From positions 62,001-126,000 of the forward strand of contig JADDOH010010198.1 of the NCBI GenBank assembly GCA_016648135.1: 64,000 nt of DNA, written 5' to 3'. The stretch comes from Agrypnia vestita. Taxonomy: Eukaryota; Arthropoda; Insecta; Trichoptera; Phryganeidae. Positions 42,232 to 53,796 of this stretch are shown here, piece after piece (the stretch's first letter is position 1; each line of letters opens with the position of its first letter). Under the pieces are notes generated by a model. That model searched no databases. It saw only the letters and a list, made by a program, of their open reading frames with translations, and was not told the DNA's origin. The translations under genes were made by a program, and so were the position numbers.

Positions 42232-43914
42232 TTAATTATCTAAGGTACTGATAGGGGTGGGTGGAGTTATGTTTGGGGGGAGGGGGTTAGCTGGGGGTGG
42301 GGTTTGAGTTAACGGGAATAAAGTAAGGAGTGGTGAAGAATTTTGAAATATTATGTTATTGATTAGAGTTTTATTAGAATTTAAATTTTTTTGTATTTCT
42401 AAATTTTCGAGATTGTTCATTATTTGGCCTTTATATTTAACAGGGTGTAATAGTTTAAGTGTATGGGAATGGAAAGAATGACTGGTGTTAATAATGTGGT
42501 TAGCAAATTCTGAAAAATAATTACTAACAAGACCGCGACGGTGTTCTTTTATTCTAATTTTAAGATTTCTCGCGGTTTGACCGATGTATTTCATATTGCA
42601 GTCACCACATGTGATTTCATATACTCCGCTTTTTTCTAAAAAGTTTATTTTTGATTTTGAGTTATCTAAAATTTTTCCTAAATTGTTGTTGGTGTAATAT
42701 GCGGGTTGTATATGGGAAGGTAAGATGCGGGAGATTTTCTGGGTTGGCGACCCTGTATATAGAATTTTTCGCCAAGATTTATTTTTGATTTCATTATTAT
42801 TGCATGCTGAGTATATGTGTTTCTTTGTTAAGTTCTTTTTTATTTTGTTTTTTAGCATTTTATCTATCATTTTATCATTATAACCATTATTTTTAGCTAT
42901 TTGTTTTATTGTGTTAAGTTCACAATTATAATTTAAAGTGCTAAGTGGAACGTTAATTAATCGGTTTAATAGGGAATGGAAACTGGCCATTTTGTGTGAT
43001 ATGGGGTGTAAAGAATCGTGTGGAATTACAGTATCCGTATGGGTTGGTTTTCTGTTTATATTGAAATCTAATTTATTATTTACTACCTTAATTGAAAGAT
43101 TTAAAAAATTTAAGGAGTTGTCTAAATTTTTCTCCATGGTAAATTTAATGTTTTTTTGGAGTGTGTTAATGTGTGCAAGGAAGGAATCTAATTGTCTATC
43201 AGTACCTGTGAAAATACAGAAAATATCGTCTACATATCTTAACCATTTAAATATACAAGATTTTACAAGAGGGTGACTAGAGTTTAATAATTCTGTTTCA
43301 AGATCATTTAAGAACATTTCGGCAAGTATCGGTGACAAAGGGGATCCCATTGTGAGTCCGTCTTGTTGTTTATAAATCAAATCATTAAATTCAAAATAGT
43401 TTTGTGATGTACAGACATCATAAACTCTAGTCATTTCTTTTACAAACGTGTCATCCAAAGCAGAATCACAGAGTAATTTTATAAATACATTCTTAGCATC
43501 TTGTACTGGAACATTTGTGAACAGATTAACAACATCAAAAGAAATTATTTTAGAACTAGGCGGGATATCTAGATTTTCAACATTTTTAATAAATTCAAAG
43601 GTATTTTTAACACTGTATCTTGGTGAAAACAGTTTAAGCGCGATTATTAATTGGTTAAGTTTCTTACAAAGATAATAATTAGGAGCACTTACATGTGAAA
43701 CTACAGGCCTAATTGGTATGTTAATTTTGTGTAGTTTGGGAAGTCCGTACATTCGTGGGGGTTGAGGATTCATATTAATTAGGAAATTCCCATAATTACC
43801 CGTAACAGTTGGACACAATTTAACGGTTTCTTTGATTTTAATTTGAAATTTTGCCGTTGGGTTTGTTTTTAACATTTGGAAGTTATCATTATTGAGAAAT
43901 TCGTTACATTTATT
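42232..43914 (-). CDS. Penelope-like reverse transcriptase with GIY-YIG endonuclease
   Basis: The element protein copies RNA into DNA and cuts the target. Reading from the minus strand, about 560 residues are open without a stop. RT motifs appear in order: RMYGLPKLHK with RPVVSHVSAPNYYL, SFDVVNLFTNVPV (catalytic Asp), GLTMGSPLSPILAEMFLNDL, and WLRYVDDIFCIF (catalytic DD). A basic linker follows, then the GIY-YIG endonuclease: GVYEITCGDCNMKYIGQTAR with R-x-K-E-H. The open frame runs on to 44004, but its first ~30 residues (MLSICVSLLSSFLF...) are antisense of the neighbouring copy, not native protein. The true N-terminus is missing, as intact family proteins are longer, so this copy is probably inactive although its domains look whole. 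Confidence 0.85.
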   Translation of the reverse strand, partial: NKCNEFLNNDNFQMLKTNPTAKFQIKIKETVKLCPTVTGNYGNFLINMNPQPPRMYGLPKLHKINIPIRPVVSHVSAPNYYLCKKLNQLIIALKLFSPRYSVKNTFEFIKNVENLDIPPSSKIISFDVVNLFTNVPVQDAKNVFIKLLCDSALDDTFVKEMTRVYDVCTSQNYFEFNDLIYKQQDGLTMGSPLSPILAEMFLNDLETELLNSSHPLVKSCIFKWLRYVDDIFCIFTGTDRQLDSFLAHINTLQKNIKFTMEKNLDNSLNFLNLSIKVVNNKLDFNINRKPTHTDTVIPHDSLHPISHKMASFHSLLNRLINVPLSTLNYNCELNTIKQIAKNNGYNDKMIDKMLKNKIKKNLTKKHIYSACNNNEIKNKSWRKILYTGSPTQKISRILPSHIQPAYYTNNNLGKILDNSKSKINFLEKSGVYEITCGDCNMKYIGQTARNLKIRIKEHRRGLVSNYFSEFANHIINTSHSFHSHTLKLLHPVKYKGQIMNNLENLEIQKNLNSNKTLINNIIFQNSSPLLTLFPLTQTPPPANPLPPNITPPTPISTLDN

Positions 43915-43937
43915 TAAATAATGGTTATAATGATAAA

Positions 43938-44576
43938 ATGATAGATAAAATGTTAAAAAACAAAATAAAAAAGAACTTAACAAAGAAACACATATACTCA
44001 GCATGCAATAATAATGAAATCAAAAATAAATCTTGGCGAAAAATTCTATATACAGGGTCGCCAACCCAAAAAATCTCCCGCATCTTACCTTCCCATATAC
44101 AACCCGCATATTACACCAACAACAATTTAGGAAAAATTTTAGATAACTCAAAATCAAAAATAAACTTTTTAGAAAAAAGCGGAGTATATGAAATCACATG
44201 TGGTGACTGCAATATGAAATACATCGGTCAAACCGCGAGAAATCTTAAAATTAGAATAAAAGAACACCGTCGCGGTCTTGTTAGTAATTATTTTTCAGAA
44301 TTTGCTAACCACATTATTAACACCAATCATTCTTTCCATTCCCATACACTTAAACTATTACACCCTGTTAAATATAAAGGCCAAATAATGAACAATCTCG
44401 AAAATTTAGAAATACAAAAAAATTTAAATTCTAATAAAACTCTAATCAATAACATAATATTTCAAAATTCTTCACCGCTCCTTACTTTATTCCCGTTAAC
44501 TCAAACCCCACCCCCAGCTAACCCCCTCCCCCCAAACATAACTCCACCCACCCCTATCAGTACCTTAGATAATTAA
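43938..44576 (+). pseudogene. C-terminal third of the same Penelope protein (second copy)
   Basis: The 212 residues from MIDKMLKNKIKKNL to the stop match the end of the minus-strand protein. The one difference I see is N for S in the HIINT-HSFHS segment. It has only the linker and the GIY-YIG domain, no reverse transcriptase, so it is a 5'-truncated insertion or an inverted duplication. The near identity means it is young or kept alike by gene conversion. Confidence 0.85.
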
Positions 44577-44750
44577 TTTTACTCTTATGCTTCAGTTTAA
44601 ATCATCACCCGTTGATGAAAACATCGGTAGTTGTCGAAACTAGTTGTGTAATCATCTTAAACTCATTAGTGGTCTTAGACAAGTAATCTATTTATTTATA
44701 TATAATCATACATTTTAATGATCAAAATGAATAATCTCTACAAAGTTAAC

Positions 44751-46479
44751 ACTGATTCTATCAATGATATATATTTCAGGGGCATGCAGTGAGAACAAAA
44801 AGCATAACATTTTTCTTAGCATATATTTCGAAAAGAAACTGAAATCATATCACAATTTTAATATTTCATAATATTCTGCCAGATAAATATTTAATTCAGT
44901 TTATATGAGTTAGACTTCATCCGCCACACAGGTAAAATAAAGTTTTTTTTTTCACTCGTAGTGCTATTTTATTTCAATCATAGTTTAATATATGCAATAT
45001 AGTTTCATAACTGCGGTGCATGCCAGTGCTTTGTCTGCAAATAATCTTATTTTAATATATTTGAGTCTTTTCAGACTAAACATATTAAAAAAACCGCGTA
45101 CAACTAATAACATAAAACCCTCGATATTCCGCTGGTAAAGAAGGAATAAAATATCTGAATCAGCGGTTCTTTGAAATTCTGATATGAAAGCTGCCGGCGA
45201 AATAATTCTATCCCTGGCCATTACCGAGTTCAAAGCATCGGAAATAGTGGGGTAATTTGTCCAGTTCTATGTTTGCTTTGAAGTCCGAAGTACTCCTGCA
45301 TTCCGAGGGTTGGACCGTATTTGCATACTCCTCAAATTAACATCATAATGATGATAGGCATTTTCTAAATGTAATGCATACAAAGAAAGCGACTGGAAAT
45401 CTCATTAAAAAGAGCTGTACGATTATGGGCGGAAGACGTATAAATAGCTATCCGCCGGGTGAACTTAATATTCAAATATACCTCTCAATACGATAATGCA
45501 AAACAAAAAGTGCCAAATTACGTTTTCTCTCTCTCTAAAGAACATTTATGAGTAAACCAAATAAGTCACAAATAACCACTGACCTGTATACTTTTTCCTT
45601 ATCAGACTTTCCTTTCCTTTTCTCGAAGACAATCGAACATCGTCTAGGTAGTCGCAAATCTTCGTGGCGCCACTTTTTTGCAAATATCTGAGTCTTTTTG
45701 TTCTTTCACGCCACAAATGATACGCGAAAAGAATAACTGGTGCAAATGCCGGAAGAGTATGATTACAATATTTTACTTATCGATTATAATCCGCTCATTC
45801 GCAATGAGAAAAAATGTACACACTCCGTTAGAAGAAGAAAAAACGAGAGTAATTGTTTCAATGTTTTTAAAATATGTTTTTGTGTTGTCGCGCCGCAAGC
45901 AGAGACCAACGCCATCTAGCGTCGAGTTTTTAGCCTCACAGAAGCAGTGGCACTTTTGACATACATTGGAAAATCAAATATGCCTTCAGAAAAAATCTTA
46001 TAGATGTTAAATATATTAATATAGATATTAAATCAATCATCATTTTGAGAGGCATATTTATTTATTATGTCGCCTAACCAAGAGCTTTCGTTGTACTATC
46101 TAAACCTACACTATTTCGCAATATTTTACTCGTGTATGAACTCGTTATTATCGCTGGATAATACATATTTATCGTTCGTAGAATATTCGATTCTCGCACA
46201 TGGTCGCTATGGTTTATTTCACCAATTAGGTACATTGCTCGGTTATCTCGCTTCATTTATTGGTTCGATTATTTCACGGCTGGCCACCCTGGGCGCAGTC
46301 CGCGCCTTGCGGCCGACTTCGCATCAAACGAAAAACACGATTACTTCACTGCGACGTGGCGTTGTTCCGTATTTATACCCAAATGCTGATATTTTCGTAC
46401 TTCTATTATTAGCTTACTTCTATTATTGATTATTCTAGTGTTTAAGAGAAAGTTCTCGTCGCTTCTCGGTTATTTATAT
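44751..46479. other. Unassigned region between Penelope pair and LINE
   Basis: 46060-46440 is less AT-rich, with a 120-codon open frame (+) that has no known match and a tatttataccc TATA-like motif near 46371. It may be an LTR piece. 45540-45960 also holds unassigned open frames. Confidence 0.3.
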
Positions 46480-47400
46480 ACAATTGGGCTTTTTCCAGAG
46501 GTATGAAAAACAAGTTATGCAATTCCAATTTTAAAAAAAGGTAACCACTCTGAGATAATAAATTATAGACTTACTTGCATCCAATCCGCTGTACCAAACC
46601 TATTAGAACTCTTATTGTTAAATATAATTTAAAAATGCCTATTTAGCACCATATCACCTCTGAAACATGGATTTATGGCTAACAGATTAACTCAAACTAA
46701 CTTACTCGTCTTACAAGCGGATGTTCTGGATGCCTTCAAAGAACATCACCAGCTCGATTGTTGTTACACTGATTTCTCCAAGGCGTTCGATCGAATCTCA
46801 CATAAAATTCTACTTGATAAAAGCTTTGGGAGTTTCAGGAAAATTGAAAGTACGGCTGGAGAGATATTTGCACAACAGACAAATAATTTTCAGGATAGCT
46901 GATTTGGAGTCTGAACACTTTTGTGCTGTTAGTGAGGTACCACAAGGCTCCCACCTAGGTCCTATATTGTTCACCATTTTCATCAATGAAGTAATCCCCA
47001 TACTATTATCACTGAATACTGAATACTTTACAGAAGTGGAGTGAAGTCTAACCTATCTTTAAATATACCTAAATGTCAAGTGATGAGATTTTCCCTTACC
47101 CAAACAGTGGTACACTATGATTACAAAATTGATGGAAATGTTTTGAGTGTGGTAGATGAAATAAGAGATCTAGGCGTAATTGTTGACGAAAAGTTTTCTT
47201 TAATCCCCCATATCATCTCCACAGTTGATAGAGGATTATGAACTGTAGGTTTTCTATTTAGGTTAAGAAAAGATTTCAAGAAAATTGAAACTTTCATATT
47301 ACTATTTAAGACCCTGATTCGACCATTACTAGAATTTAATACAGTTGTAAGGAGTCCTCAAAATAAAAAAAAATATTACAAAGAATTCTTTGTAAAATTA
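46480..47400 (+). mobile_element. Non-LTR retrotransposon reverse transcriptase fragment (Jockey/CR1-like)
   Basis: Broken frames give, in order, KKGNHSEIINYRLTCIQS (motif before the core), GFMANRLTQTNLL, then CCYTDFSKAFDRISHKIL (first catalytic Asp). Then come VPQGSHLGPILFTIFINEV, KCQVMRF and EIRDLGVIVDEKF, and a FRLRKDFKKIETF-type end. The YxDD block is deleted between about 47010 and 47045. At least three frameshifts plus this deletion make it dead. Confidence 0.8.
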
Positions 47401-47519
47401 TTGTTGTTACCTATTTGAGAATGACAGGACATCACTTTTTTTTTAAATGTGTATTATAAATCGGCATTTCTTATTCAAGAAAGATATCGTATGTTGTAAC
47501 TAAAGCGATCTTCTGGCAA

Positions 47520-47790
47520 TTCGAATCAAATTCTTTACGGTAAAAAAGTTTTATTAATAAACTTAATTCGCTGTACACGCATTGGATTGGAGCATTTTTT
47601 TAAACTCATGTGTGTGGAACACCAACTCGTCTTTCCGGAATACTCACACGTCTGTAGTCGCACTTATTCACTAAACGCCTTGTAGATACACTCCCAATTT
47701 ATTGTCGCTGATCGCTTCACTCTTACAGCTGGTTTATATGTGATCGCCGAACTGTCACCATAAACTGCCCCTGCCGCGCGTCTTGCGTGT
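47520..47790 (+). repeat. LTR-like repeat fragment
   Basis: gtcgcacttattcactaaac, then gccttgtagatacactccca and atttattgtcgctgatcgc, recur in similar form at 51930-51990. These blocks accompany the TGTCACGGG family at 7378 and 49676. Probably a decayed LTR. Confidence 0.4.
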
Positions 47791-47967
47791 ACTTTTATAC
47801 CCTTCATTTGGACGTTCGAGAAGTTACTGATTTATTCCCGTTTATTATATTTCCATTTCACGGCAAAAAGGCCAAGTGCTTTAAAATCCTCGATAGCGCG
47901 GGATTCTTTTTGTTTCTACAGTCCACATACGATATTACATTTATATATATATACGACTTATTAAGTA

Positions 47968-48040
47968 GCTGGGATAGTGAAGTTGGTAACACGCTGTCCG
48001 CGTAAGACAGAGGTCTGTGGTTTGAATCCAGGTTCCAGCA
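47968..48040 (+). tRNA. tRNA-like sequence, probable pseudogene or SINE head (anticodon position CGT)
   Basis: GCTGGGA pairs with TTCCAGC (7 bp, one G-T), a D arm GTG/CAC is present, and CTGTC pairs with GACAG around a 7-base loop. A 5-base variable loop and a T arm ending CCAGG follow, with discriminator A at 48040. However, loop position 33 is G instead of the near-universal T, and the T stem has a mismatch. If it worked, the CGT anticodon would be threonine-type. Confidence 0.4.
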
Positions 48041-48049
48041 TTTAATTTT

Positions 48050-48892
48050 TCAGTTTTATTATTTGATATTTGTGCATTTCTCTTAATTTCATTTATTTAA
48101 TTATTATTAAATATTACGGGAGTAGCTTCCAAAAATAAATGAAAAATGCTTAATATTTAATTAATTAATGCACTTTCAGATTGAAAGTCTCTGCATCGAT
48201 AAAGCAATTTCCGAACACAAACATAAACACGAGGATATTAGATTATTGATCGCAGGGCTCACTTTAAATTTAGTTCCTTGTACAGAAATGTCGTAAAATT
48301 TTACAACTCAATTTATAGCCGGACCTAGACTAACAGCTGGGTCAGATTACCTGTGTTAAATTTGAAATGTTTATTTGAAAACCATCAAAAACCGACTCGA
48401 ATATTTTATGACCCTTTATAATACCATTTATTCGTCTTACTACACAAAATATTAATTCTGAAACAATATTTCAGTATTTTTTTTAGACGAAGGTCCGAAT
48501 TCTGAGTCAATACTTAGACGATTGAAAGGTTACATTGCGTCTTAAAAGTGTTATTTTGTACTGAAAATTACGCTTTTTAGGCGTACCTTCTTAACCTTTA
48601 AATCATCTAAATATTGACTCTGAATTCGGGCATTTATTATTAGACTAAAGATTTTTCGACAAATTTTTATATAAAACAGAGTTTTTAAAAATTGTGGAGT
48701 CATTACTTTTGCCATATGCGCCAACATCTACTGAAATAAAACAATTATTTGCATATCTGAATGCAATATAAATTGAAACGCGGCATTTGGGCGCAATATA
48801 AATTGGAACGCGCGAGTGGACTCGCGCGTAATACGCCTCATCTGGACAGGCTCTTACATAATTTATGAAATTCTATTTTTATCAAACATAGT
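48050..48892. other. Intergenic, nothing recognised
   Basis: A short direct repeat lies at 48772-48815 (gcaatataaattg-aacgcg twice). An inverted pair is seen near 48492-48530 and 48595-48645 (gaattctgagtcaatactta / aaatattgactctgaattc), a possible small hairpin element with ~45-bp arms. Confidence 0.4.
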
Positions 48893-49315
48893 AATTTCGT
48901 TGTCTATCCGTCCGTCCGTCCATTTGTCGGTCTGTTCCCGTGACTTGGTCCGCGTTCGAATTCACGGCTAAAAAACGAAATTAAAGGGCCGGTGATGGAG
49001 TTTAGGTAAACCCCCTGGCCTGTAAACCTGAAGGCGGCAAAAATAGTGATGTTGCTATCGAGCCTGAATTACTCGTCAAAAAACACTAAATATAGGAATT
49101 AGCAAAGACACGAACCACCTCATGTTCCGCCCAATCGCTTAACTGCTTAATTTAATTGCTGGCAGGGGAAATATAAAAAAAATGTTTAAATATTTTGATA
49201 AAAGTCGTTATTACTATTTTATGGTGCCGGCTAAGTAAATACTTATTTTAAAGGAACTGGCATATAAAAATACCGTCATATTTTACGGGTTACAGCTAGT
49301 TTAAAATAATAAAGA
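48893..49315 (-). repeat. Family C dispersed repeat, long copy
   Basis: Same layout as 1186-1605: aatttcgttgtctatccgtc, then tccgtccatttgtc at the left, and tacgggttacagctagtt at the right, with aaaggaactggcat in between. Confidence 0.5.
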
Positions 49316-49675
49316 GAATTGTGGATTACCCAAGTTTGATGAACATGATTAACTGTGGTATTCCCTGCCGTTACGGCACAATACATGACGCTGCATTTCA
49401 CGTAGATGTTTCTCGCTCTAGTTTTATGAACAACACATGTATGCAAAGATTGCATAAAGTTGGTAACGAATTAAATTTGGTATATTTGTTTGGTAAAATA
49501 AGCAATGCTGTTCTAAAAAAACAGGGGGATTCGCAAATGTAAAGCTTTTTAACATTAATTTTTATTTTAAAATATTTAATTGTCAATGTTTATTGCACTA
49601 TTAATTGCATAAATAAATATTTTTTCCATGTAAAAGCCGTACAGGCGTATAAATAAATAAATAAAATATTGTCAC
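49316..49675. other. Intergenic, short unassigned frame
   Basis: A 73-codon frame (49321-49542, +) contains CMQRLHKVGNELNLV, vaguely like the end of a LINE protein, but I cannot assign it. It is followed by a (TAAA)n tail at 49650-49668, which supports a retroposed origin. Confidence 0.3.
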
Positions 49676-50350
49676 GGGTTCGGTGGGAGACATTAAATTA
49701 ATTACATATTTTATTTTTCACCGTGGTCAGAGGACACGAATTTAATAAAATCCACTTGTGCCTAAAAATTCAGATTCATGTCGTTTGTATGGCTCTGATC
49801 ACCATACTGTTGTTTTCCGGGGATCTGTGTAACCAAATAAATAATAGATGAATTGTTTACTATAATATAAAGAAAATAATTATTCTTGTACCTACGATTG
49901 TGAAAGTTTGTTTTATTAACTTAATTATTAACAAGGATTGGCAGTGATGGGAACTAAATGAACATAAAAAATATAAATTTTATTTTTAAACGAACATGGA
50001 CAAACAAATCCTGGACACAAGCTAAACTGAAATACTGTTCTATAATTTACACTGATTCGCCACATGAATATTCTACACACAGGTACTATTTCGCTTGCTT
50101 CGCCTGCTATGGTTAATCGCAACTGTCAAGCTAAAAATGTCTTCATGTGTGATGGCGTCTTTGGTTAAACGATGTCTTTAATTTCTCGAAACTTTTCGTA
50201 TATACTCGCGTGTTCTATTGATTTCCAGATTATTGTAAAATCTTCTAAATTGTTCAGAAAACTTCGATTATGTGTCTTTATTTTCGATTTAAGAATCTCG
50301 CGACATTATTTACGTACCCTGGTGATAAAAGATTCCAAGCTCGTATCCCG
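49676..50350 (+). repeat. LTR-like element starting TGTCACGGG
   Basis: Starts TGTCACGGGTTCGGTGGGAG and shares the gacacgaatttaat block with 7378-7857 (minus) and 51829. A candidate 5-bp duplication AATAT lies on both sides (49671-49675 and about 50363), but the right end is not a canonical CA. The end coordinate is uncertain. Confidence 0.4.
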
Positions 50351-51810
50351 GTGGTAATCTAATATTTTTTCAATATAAAGATTTTTCTGCATTGATCAAA
50401 TTGTTTTAAGATAAATAATTATTTCGGTCACCCTGTACATTGCACAGTCGTAAAATGATAATTTCTCTTACGAGTAAGTATACACGTGACGGCTTTATAT
50501 TATTATTACAGTTAAGGTATGCTCGTTTAAAATTTGAGTAGATTCTTAAGATTGTCCAATGTGAAGATTTAAAACTCTGCTCACATAAAACAATGTTCTC
50601 TTTTATCCGGATAACTCATAATATTTTTTTGGAATTTGAAAAATATTATGATATTAATAAAATAAATAAAAACACGTTTATATAAAAAATGACAGCCTCA
50701 GTACTGATAGCGGTCACAGTTCACGCGTACCTCAATGAAATCAAAAACGTTGGGTAAAACAATTAAACTGATTTTGTAAAATTAAAGAAAGATTATTGCA
50801 TAGTCATCCGGAATACGTTTCATTGCCAAATTTTAGAGCGATAGCTGGTCAGGAAGTGGGTCGAATAGGTATAATGTGTACATTTAATTTAAGGTTTGCT
50901 TTATTCTACTAAAGAAGTGTCTGGTACGTGAAAAGTTTTCAAATTTAATGTTCGTAATATTTAACGTTGTCTCCGAATTTAAATAAAGGGAAGCAGAACA
51001 ATTCGCAAGTATTAATAATTAAACAATCTAAATCTCTAAAATTCGCAAAGAATTTTGGATCAAAATCAAATTATTACAAATGCATAACTTGAATTGGAAA
51101 TTCAAAGTTCATTTTAATTCACAATCAGCCAGTTAAGTAGTGTTACACTTATTGGCTACCAACGAAATCTTTTAGCTGTATTGTTAGTCCGTAAATTTAC
51201 CAAATATCTCAAATCCATGTTAAAGTGGAATAATTCGCTAATGCAACAATTTGGGATAAATTATTTATATTAAATACATCTTATTTGTTTTCGTTTGAAC
51301 AAAATAGGTACTAGTAATTGCATAAGTCTATAAACTTATTTCAAAATATATAAATTATCTAAGCATTGTAGGTAAAAAAAACGCAAATTCGACATAATAT
51401 GATTAATCACAAAAAAATGGCATATTAAAAATTTGAGATCAACGTTTCTTTTGTTTTCTTTTAAGTGTTTTCCAACACTACGTATTAGGTACTTATAATT
51501 AAAATGGGCAAAAAAACAACAAATTGTGTAAGATTATTAATTAATTATTTAATTCGAAAGAAAATTTTCTGCCCTGCAAGAAAATTGTTTATTTTTATGT
51601 TACATTAAAATGAAATCTCAAGTAGACACATATTAGCACTTTCGACACTTTTTTCTGTGTTGAATTCATCATTAAAAAAGGAAAGACCGGATGGTTTTTA
51701 TCGCAGAGGCATCGAAAAACTTGCAGAACATTGGCAAGACGTTGTACATAATGTAAGGAGATTGCGACTGTGGTAGGCAAATAAAACACTAAAAACAAGG
51801 AACTTTTTTA
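50351..51810. other. AT-rich intergenic, nothing recognised
   Basis: Short open frames only. Confidence 0.4.
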
Positions 51811-51814
51811 TTTA

Positions 51815-52130
51815 TTACACAATTTTAACACTAGACACGAATTTAATCGGAGCACCACCATTTTTAAATTCACATTAGTTTTTCTAGAATATTTCACACA
51901 GGTTCAAACTAATGCACGTCAATTCGCACGTAAGTGGTCGCACTTATTTCCAAACGCCTTTTAGGTACTCTATTTATTGTCGCTTATTCACACTGCTAGC
52001 CACACTCAGACAGTTTGCTTATGGCGCTGTCAAATTAATAACAATAATAATTCGCGCGCGCGCCCGCATGCCTTTCACACAAAATGTTGATTTCGCGATG
52101 CCTCGAGGACATTCTACTAGTTTCTTCATA
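51815..52130 (+). repeat. LTR-like repeat fragment
   Basis: gacacgaatttaatcggagc, then aaattcacattag, gtcgcacttatttccaaacg and a (CG)n patch near 52055. It shares blocks with 47520-47790 and with 7378-7857, so these are pieces of one long-terminal-repeat family. Confidence 0.4.
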
Positions 52131-52829
52131 ATTATAGTGATTATGAGAAAAGCCCAGTTGGTTACAGGTTCATGCGGACCTTTAGAGAAACTTCAATAAC
52201 GCGTAGTTAGACTCTTGTGATAATATTTAGGGAGAAAAGATTATTGACTGATTTGTTGTATTTTTTTTGTTATTTTTTTTGTGAAAAAATGGACCCATTT
52301 TATGTTAAAATCCAGTGCTACCACATTTGAATGCATTATATTATTTTGAAATATAATGTAATGCATTTTAAACCGATTAACATTTAGTGAAAATTAATAT
52401 ACGCCTCACCATTTTGCCACAGAAAATTTAATCACTAGTCACATGAATAAGCCTCTGTTTTCTGCATCTTAGAGCAGTGTGATTATGATTTTATGCCCCA
52501 CAACAAGCGCTGGAAGTGGTTTCGAAGTAAATAATAAAACAGGAGGGTTAGATTAAATCAAAAACTTCCCCTAAAATAGCGGCTTTATGCATGACGTTAA
52601 TATTTAACTGCCCTACACGACGCTGAGCCGCACATGACTCGGAGCGCGCCGTACAGACTAATGTCCTGAAATGTGTTTCTGGTTCCAGGTATGATACAGA
52701 AAAGGGGTAAAGCCTTATGTCAGAGGTTATTATAGTGTGCGATTAAATTTTTTATATTTTTATGAAATATTTTATTTATTTATTTGTTACTAGCCGGTTT
52801 CCAAAGAATAAGTAACTAACTAACTAACT
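52131..52829. other. Intergenic, nothing recognised
   Basis: AT-rich. A (TAAC)n run lies at 52813-52833 at the border of the next LINE piece. Confidence 0.35.
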
Positions 52830-53300
52830 AACTTACCATTACGCCGTTTCCCCGTAAGGGTAGGTAAGTAGAGGATAGAGCACACACTTTTCTGTCCTGA
52901 CATATAACTCTCGCCTCATCCACATTCATACATCTTCGCATGCAAGCTCGCCGGTTGTTGAGGCTTCTGACGGGACCATCTTCCAGTATCTGGTTAATCT
53001 GGTCATGCCTCGTCTTCCGCGGTCGCCTTCTCTTTCTATCGCCATCAACACTTGCATTATATATCTTTCTTACCATTCTTACCTCATTAATTTGCTCAAT
53101 ATGCTCGAACCATCTGAGTGACCCTTTTTTATTCTATTAATTATGCTAAGATCAGCTTTACATTCGTTCCTAATATCTGCATTCTTTACTCATAAATTGA
53201 TTTGCCACACATAGGTCTGAGGGATCTCATCTCCATTGCATTCAATCTACTTTCTTTCCTCTTCTGTCAGCTCCAGGCTTCGCTTCCATACATCAGTGTT
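52830..53300 (-). mobile_element. LINE C-terminal fragment (RTE-like), minus strand
   Basis: The minus-strand frame (53076-52828) reads RRRPRKTRHDQINQILEDGP and then VRSLNNRRACMRRCMNVDEA. This is the standard C-terminal string of an abundant insect LINE family. The 5' neighbour (about 53080-53300) shows a TLMYGSEAW-like region in broken frames. Inactive. Confidence 0.75.
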
Positions 53301-53539
53301 GGTACCAGAATTCCAGAATAATGGAATTATGGAAAGAATAAATATTTACGCCGAAACCCATGAAATATAAATAATGACTTTTATCAAAATAATTGGATAT
53401 TTCTTTTATATTTCCGCTGTCGGCAGTAAACAGTAAATTGTACTATTAAACCCTGGCAATTGTGCTCGGTGGTTGGTTCGCATCTCTGCTAACTATATAT
53501 TTGGTGGTCCGCGGAGAGGCAGCGGAAGCAACATGCGTT

Positions 53540-53690
53540 AAGCGGCCCGGCCGGTTCAGGTTTGCCGGTCCGGGGTTTAGGCCCCATCTTCGGCCGTTTA
53601 CTTTGTTTCTTCAGCCGTGAATTCGAACGAAATTACGGACGTTGCACGATATTGCCGACAGACAGACAACGAAATTATTATGTTTGATTG
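53540..53690 (+). repeat. Family C fragment
   Basis: ggcccggccggttcaggttt, gaattcgaacgaaattacgg and gacagacagacaacgaaatt in the same order as at 32055-32190. Confidence 0.5.
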
Positions 53691-53796
53691 TGCATAACAG
53701 AATAAAAAGTCAGACATGAAACATTATTTATGTTTATATACGATAGCCAAATAAGATAAAATTTATAAACGTTATATTTAATTGAAAGATATACAT

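Larger units (their letters stand above)
42072..44750. mobile_element. Penelope-like element: two 5'-truncated copies in inverted arrangement
   Basis: A minus-strand copy (about 42072-43914) and a shorter plus-strand copy (about 43915-44750) meet head to head at aaataatgg (43915). Their last ~800 bp are almost identical, so the locus has 0.8-kb inverted arms around a ~1-kb spacer. Both end in the same 3' sequence (cttagacaagtaatctattt). Inverted and tandem composite insertions are typical of Penelope elements. The 3' region holds a hammerhead-like gttgtcgaaac stem. cATACATTTTAAT on both flanks (near 42049 and 44708) might be a target duplication. Confidence 0.85.

Noticed and set aside
43915..44004. 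First ~30 residues of the 590-codon Penelope frame taken as its N-terminus
   Set aside because: This stretch is the antisense of the plus-strand copy, so the methionine at 44004 is accidental.
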